From CAYYOS01 sp964473355 (GTDB taxonomy: Bacteria > Pseudomonadota > Gammaproteobacteria > Burkholderiales > REEB80): DNA of 8,776 nt. Location of the stretch: assembly GCA_964473355.1 (NCBI GenBank), contig CAYYOS010000108.1:1-8776 (forward strand), read 5' to 3'. The notes beneath the pieces are model-generated. The model saw only the letters and a list, made by a program, of their open reading frames with translations. It did not search any database and was not told the origin of the DNA. Below, piece after piece: positions 5,784 to 8,776 of the stretch (its first letter is position 1; every line of letters starts with the position of its first letter). A program made the translations under genes and the position numbers.

Positions 5784-6232
5784 GATTGTTCACTCATGCG
5801 GTTTTCTTAAACCGGGCCTTGCGGCTAAGCTTTCTTGGGCTATTAGCTGCAGGGCCAAGCTATGCAGCCGAGCCCGCAGCAAAGGCACCGCAAGCGAAAT
5901 CTTCTCCGCCGAATAAAGCAGCCAAAGACCTGAAAAAAAAGACGGCCGACGCTAAATCTTCAAAAACACCAGCGGTGGATATTAGCGCAGGCTCAAGTCT
6001 GGCAAAAGCGAATGCCTGCCTTACTTGTCACGACATCGATAAAAAAATTATCGGCCCCGGGTTTAAAGAGATCGCGCAACGCTACAAAGGTGACGGGAAT
6101 GCGCCAGCTCGATTGATGGAAAAAGTCAAAGCGGGCGGCGGCGGGGTGTGGGGCACGGTTCCTATGCCGCCTAACCCGCAAGTCCCCGCGGACGATGTTA
6201 AGACCTTGGTTCATTGGGTTTTGGCGCAATAG
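5765..6232 (+). CDS. Cytochrome c (c551/c552 type) with Lys/Ala/Pro-rich N-terminal linker
   Basis: This is a paralogue of the preceding cytochrome: the last 78 residues match at 46 positions when aligned by eye. CLTCH at 85-89 binds haem and Met134 in VPMPPNP is the likely sixth ligand. A signal peptide with R17 and R20 appears to end at PSYA-AEP (34/35). Unlike its neighbour, a low-complexity stretch rich in Lys, Ala, Pro and Ser (about 35-72) separates the signal peptide from the haem domain. It could be a flexible tether, or an uncleaved signal peptide could anchor the haem domain to the membrane. The start is uncertain. ATG 5765 overlaps the upstream gene by 19 bases without a clear ribosome binding site, and TTG 5786, just after the upstream stop, would give a more ordinary signal peptide. 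Expression probably depends on translation of the first cytochrome. Confidence 0.9.
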   Translation: MDLEPLRLFTHAVFLNRALRLSFLGLLAAGPSYAAEPAAKAPQAKSSPPNKAAKDLKKKTADAKSSKTPAVDISAGSSLAKANACLTCHDIDKKIIGPGFKEIAQRYKGDGNAPARLMEKVKAGGGGVWGTVPMPPNPQVPADDVKTLVHWVLAQ

Positions 6233-6252
6233 TTTTTAACGCGAGTATTCGG

Positions 6253-6284
6253 AAAAGCCAGCATCACCGCTGGCTTTTATTTTT
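6253..6284 (+). terminator. Rho-independent terminator after the cytochrome pair
   Basis: AAAAGCCAGC (6253-6262) pairs with GCTGGCTTTT (6269-6278) around the loop ATCACC, followed by ATTTTT. It separates the cytochrome pair from the transporter genes that start 25 bp further on. Confidence 0.85.
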
Positions 6285-6308
6285 CATATCTAACGGAGGA
6301 TTAAAATC

Positions 6309-7454
6309 GTGAATAAGGCACTACTAGTCGGCAGCATGGTCTGCCTTAGCGTCGCTTTAAGCGCTTGCGAAAAGAAGTCCGATACCGCCGTCGGCACCCC
6401 CGCGGGTGAGACAACCATCGTTAAGTTAGGCTCAGTGGCTCCCCTAACCGGCCCACAAGCGCATTTGGGTAAAGACAATGATAACGGTGTACGCCTCGCG
6501 GTTGAGGAGGTTAACGCCACGGGGCTTACAATCGGAGGCAAGAAAGTTAAATTTGAAGTGATCAGCGAGGACGACCAAGCCGATCCCAAAACCGCGACGA
6601 TTGTGGCGCAAAGACTGGTGGATGCTCAAGTTAAAGCGGTCATCGGCCACCTCAATTCAGGGACGACTATCCCGGCCTCGAAAATTTACTTTGATGCCGG
6701 CATACCCCAGGTGTCGCCGTCCGCTACGGCAATAGCGTATACCGCGCAAAAATTTAATACCGCCTATCGGGTGATGACCAATGACAGTCAACAAGGTCGC
6801 GTGCTGGGTAATTTTGCCGCGAAGCAAGCCAAAAAAATTGCCATCATCGATGATCGCACCGCTTATGGGCAGGGCCTGGCTGACGAATTCGAGAAAGCCG
6901 CGAAAGCTGGCGGCGCGGAAATTGTTGGCCGTGAATATACCACCCACACCTCCACAGATTTTTTATCGATTTTAACCGCAGCGAAGGCGAAAAATCCGGA
7001 GCTGCTGTTTTACGGGGGCATGGATGCGCAAGCCGCGCCGATGATTAAGCAACTTAAGCAGCTGGGAATCAAGGCGCAATTTTTGGGCGGCGACGGCGCG
7101 CAAAGCGCAGAATTTATCAAGCTCGCCGGACCACAGGCTGAGGGTGCTATTGCCTCCTCGCCGGGATTACCGATTACCGAAATGCCGGGGGGCAAAGCCT
7201 TTGCTGATAAATTCACTAGCAAATACGGCAAGATTCAAATCTATGCCCCGTATGCCTACGACGCAACCTTTGCTGTGATCAACGCGATGAAGGCTGCTGA
7301 CTCGACCGAACCCAGCAAATATCTACCGGAACTCGCTAAAACCAATTTTGCCGGCGTGACGGGGCCTATAAGCTTTGACGAAAAAGGCGACGTAAAGGGC
7401 GAAGCCGTTACCTTATACAAAGTAACTAGCGGGCAGTGGCAACCCATCAAATAA
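6309..7454 (+). CDS. Branched-chain amino acid ABC transporter substrate-binding lipoprotein (LivJ/LivK type)
   Basis: The gene starts at GTG 6309, with a strong GGAGG (6295-6299) 9 bases upstream. Residues 1-20 are a lipoprotein signal peptide whose lipobox LSAC ends at Cys20, so the protein would be lipid-anchored on the outer face of the inner membrane or in the outer membrane, not freely periplasmic like E. coli LivJ. The rest is a type 1 periplasmic binding fold: VKLGSVAPLTGPQAHLGKDN (38-57), the GHLNSGTTIPAS ligand-binding segment (113-124), YRVMTNDSQQG (153-163), then AIIDDRTAYGQGLADEFE at the start of the second lobe, and YAPYAYDATF near the end. The length (381) is normal for the family. 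It captures an amino acid or similar carboxylate for the LivH/LivM permease encoded next. The exact substrate cannot be read from sequence, since this family also binds amides, urea and aromatic acids. Confidence 0.93.
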   Translation: MNKALLVGSMVCLSVALSACEKKSDTAVGTPAGETTIVKLGSVAPLTGPQAHLGKDNDNGVRLAVEEVNATGLTIGGKKVKFEVISEDDQADPKTATIVAQRLVDAQVKAVIGHLNSGTTIPASKIYFDAGIPQVSPSATAIAYTAQKFNTAYRVMTNDSQQGRVLGNFAAKQAKKIAIIDDRTAYGQGLADEFEKAAKAGGAEIVGREYTTHTSTDFLSILTAAKAKNPELLFYGGMDAQAAPMIKQLKQLGIKAQFLGGDGAQSAEFIKLAGPQAEGAIASSPGLPITEMPGGKAFADKFTSKYGKIQIYAPYAYDATFAVINAMKAADSTEPSKYLPELAKTNFAGVTGPISFDEKGDVKGEAVTLYKVTSGQWQPIK

Positions 7455-7477
7455 TTTAGGCGTTATCACCGGGTCCT

Positions 7478-8398
7478 ATGGATACATTTCTGCAGCTCCT
7501 GGTGAATGGCCTAGTGCTAGGCAGCATTTATGCGTTAGTAGCCTTGGGCTACACCATGGTCTATGGCATTTTGGAATTAATCAATTTTGCCCACGGCGAA
7601 GTAACCATGATAGGTGCCATGGTTGGTCTCGCCATGATCGGCCTTTTTTCTGATTTCGCACTCCCCGGTCTGATCGTGGTTGCCATTGGCCTGGCTACCG
7701 CTATTTTAGCCTGCGCGGCACTCGGTGCGCTAATAGAACGCGTCGCATACCGACCTTTGCGCCAGGCCCCGCGACTTGCTGCTCTCATCACTGCCATCGG
7801 CGTCTCTATCGTGCTGCAGAACCTCGCCATGATCATTTGGGGGCGGCAATACATTGCCTTCCCGCCCATACTCCCGGCCGCTAGTTACGAGTTTTTTGGC
7901 GCTACAATTACGGCACTACAAATTGCGATCGTTGCGATAGCGGGCTTTGCCATGGCCGCACTCTATTGGCTGGTGCAAAAAACCCGGCTGGGGCGCGCGA
8001 TGCGGGCCACCGCGCAATCCCCGGAGACCGCCGGCCTAATGGGCGTCAACATTAACAAAATCATTTCCACTACGTTTATTCTAGGCTCGGCACTAGCGGC
8101 CGTTGCCGGCATCATGGTAAGCGCCAACTATGGTATAGCTCACTATTACATGGGGTTTTTGCTAGGACTGAAAGCCTTTACCGCGGCGGTGTTGGGCGGC
8201 ATAGGGAACATTCCAGGGGCCATGGCTGGCGGTTTGCTTTTAGGCATGATTGAAAGTTTTGGGGCGGGTTATATTGGACCGCTCACCGGGGGCGTGTTAG
8301 GTAGCCACTATCAAGACGTATTTGCGTTTTTCATTTTAATTCTAGTGCTCACGTTCCGCCCTAGCGGGCTATTCGGGCAAAAAAATGAACGCGATTAA
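7478..8398 (+). CDS. livH: Branched-chain amino acid ABC transporter permease LivH
   Basis: This 306-residue inner membrane protein has about eight hydrophobic segments, the standard LivH length. The N-terminus NGLVLGSIYALVALGYTMVY (10-29) and the INFAHGE motif (35-41) are signatures of the family. GRAMRATAQSPETAGLMGV (172-190) is the cytoplasmic loop that contacts the ATPase, and GLKAFTAAVLGGIG (230-243) is the second conserved block. It forms the translocation channel together with LivM, powered by LivG and LivF, which are presumably downstream. It lies 23 bp after the binding protein gene with no terminator between them. No clear ribosome binding site precedes the ATG, so its translation may lean on the upstream gene. 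Its end overlaps livM by 14 bases. Confidence 0.95.
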   Translation: MDTFLQLLVNGLVLGSIYALVALGYTMVYGILELINFAHGEVTMIGAMVGLAMIGLFSDFALPGLIVVAIGLATAILACAALGALIERVAYRPLRQAPRLAALITAIGVSIVLQNLAMIIWGRQYIAFPPILPAASYEFFGATITALQIAIVAIAGFAMAALYWLVQKTRLGRAMRATAQSPETAGLMGVNINKIISTTFILGSALAAVAGIMVSANYGIAHYYMGFLLGLKAFTAAVLGGIGNIPGAMAGGLLLGMIESFGAGYIGPLTGGVLGSHYQDVFAFFILILVLTFRPSGLFGQKNERD

Positions 8399-8776
8399 GG
8401 CGGCATTGCCGGGCGGGCGTCAATCCGCTGCCTGGACGTGGTTTGTTTTACTAGGCGCGCTGCTGCTTGCCATGCCATTTTTAGCCGACGCCGGCTTGGG
8501 CCGAGGTTGGGTGCGCATCCTAGACTTTGTATTACTCTATGTGATGCTCGCCTTAGGCTTAAACATTGTGGTGGGCTATGCGGGATTATTGGACTTAGGC
8601 TACGTGGCGTTCTACGCGGTGGGCGCCTATTTATATGCGCTCTTAGCCTCCCCGCATTTTGGTTTGCATTTACCTTTTTGGATGCTGCTGCCGTTGGGTG
8701 CGCTGGTGGCGGCGATGTTTGGCGTGCTGCTGGGCGCGCCCACGTTGAAGTTGCGAGGCGATTATCTTGCCATTGT
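8385..8776 (+). CDS. livM: Branched-chain amino acid ABC transporter permease LivM, N-terminal part (cut by window end)
   Basis: ATG 8385 lies inside the end of livH, a 14-base overlap typical of coupled liv genes. The frame stays open for 130 codons to the window edge. After a short basic N-terminus and one hydrophobic segment comes LYVMLALGLNIVVGYAGLLD followed by LGYVAFYAVGAYLYALL, the LivM signature, and then a third hydrophobic stretch and PTLKLRGDYLAIV, the conserved loop just before the family's coupling region. LivM is the second permease subunit of the HMGF-type importer. The full protein is usually 300-400 residues, so more than half lies beyond the window. Confidence 0.93.
   Translation, partial: MNAIKAALPGGRQSAAWTWFVLLGALLLAMPFLADAGLGRGWVRILDFVLLYVMLALGLNIVVGYAGLLDLGYVAFYAVGAYLYALLASPHFGLHLPFWMLLPLGALVAAMFGVLLGAPTLKLRGDYLAI

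Noticed and set aside
7561..7869. Minus-strand open frame of 102 codons inside livH
   Set aside because: It is an antisense shadow of a well-supported membrane protein gene, with composition forced by the livH codons.

Overview
The window looks like the chromosome of a Gram-negative proteobacterium, most likely a betaproteobacterium or a close gammaproteobacterial relative. The clues are two periplasmic class I cytochromes of the c551/c552 type, an exosortase-type PEP-CTERM protein, a lipoprotein version of a Liv-type solute-binding protein, and a LivM fragment close in wording to betaproteobacterial versions. This placement rests on recalled family resemblance, not on a search. All genes lie on the + strand.

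Layout. (1) 2-1231 is the C-terminal part of a YyaL/DUF255 thioredoxin-domain protein. (2) 1379-2272 is a secreted PEP-CTERM protein closed by a strong rho-independent terminator at 2286-2316. (3) 2372-5313 is an Rhs island. It holds a 5'-truncated Rhs core with a Cys-rich C-terminal domain carrying a metzincin-like HExxHxxGxxH motif (2501-4006), a translationally coupled secreted beta-propeller-like protein (4006-5016), and a frameshifted second copy of part of the Rhs core (5041-5306). (4) 5454-6232 holds two tandem paralogous cytochromes c, followed by a terminator at 6253-6284. (5) 6309-8776 is the start of a branched-chain amino acid ABC transporter operon: livJ-like, livH, and livM cut by the window end.

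How it fits together. The yyaL, cytochrome and liv genes look like housekeeping chromosome. The Rhs island looks like accessory DNA: it has no start signals of its own, a different composition, a decayed core duplicate, and short direct repeats at its edges. The most interesting reading is a polymorphic toxin/immunity module: a candidate zinc metallopeptidase tip on an Rhs core, and an exported propeller protein starting on the last base of its stop codon as candidate immunity. A 13-bp direct repeat (1249-1261 and 5431-5443) also raises the possibility that the whole 4.2-kb block, PEP-CTERM gene included, was inserted between yyaL and the first cytochrome gene. Joining the two copies would leave a 40-bp intergenic gap with the cytochrome's ribosome binding site intact.

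No tRNA, rRNA, CRISPR array, transposase or integrase gene was seen.
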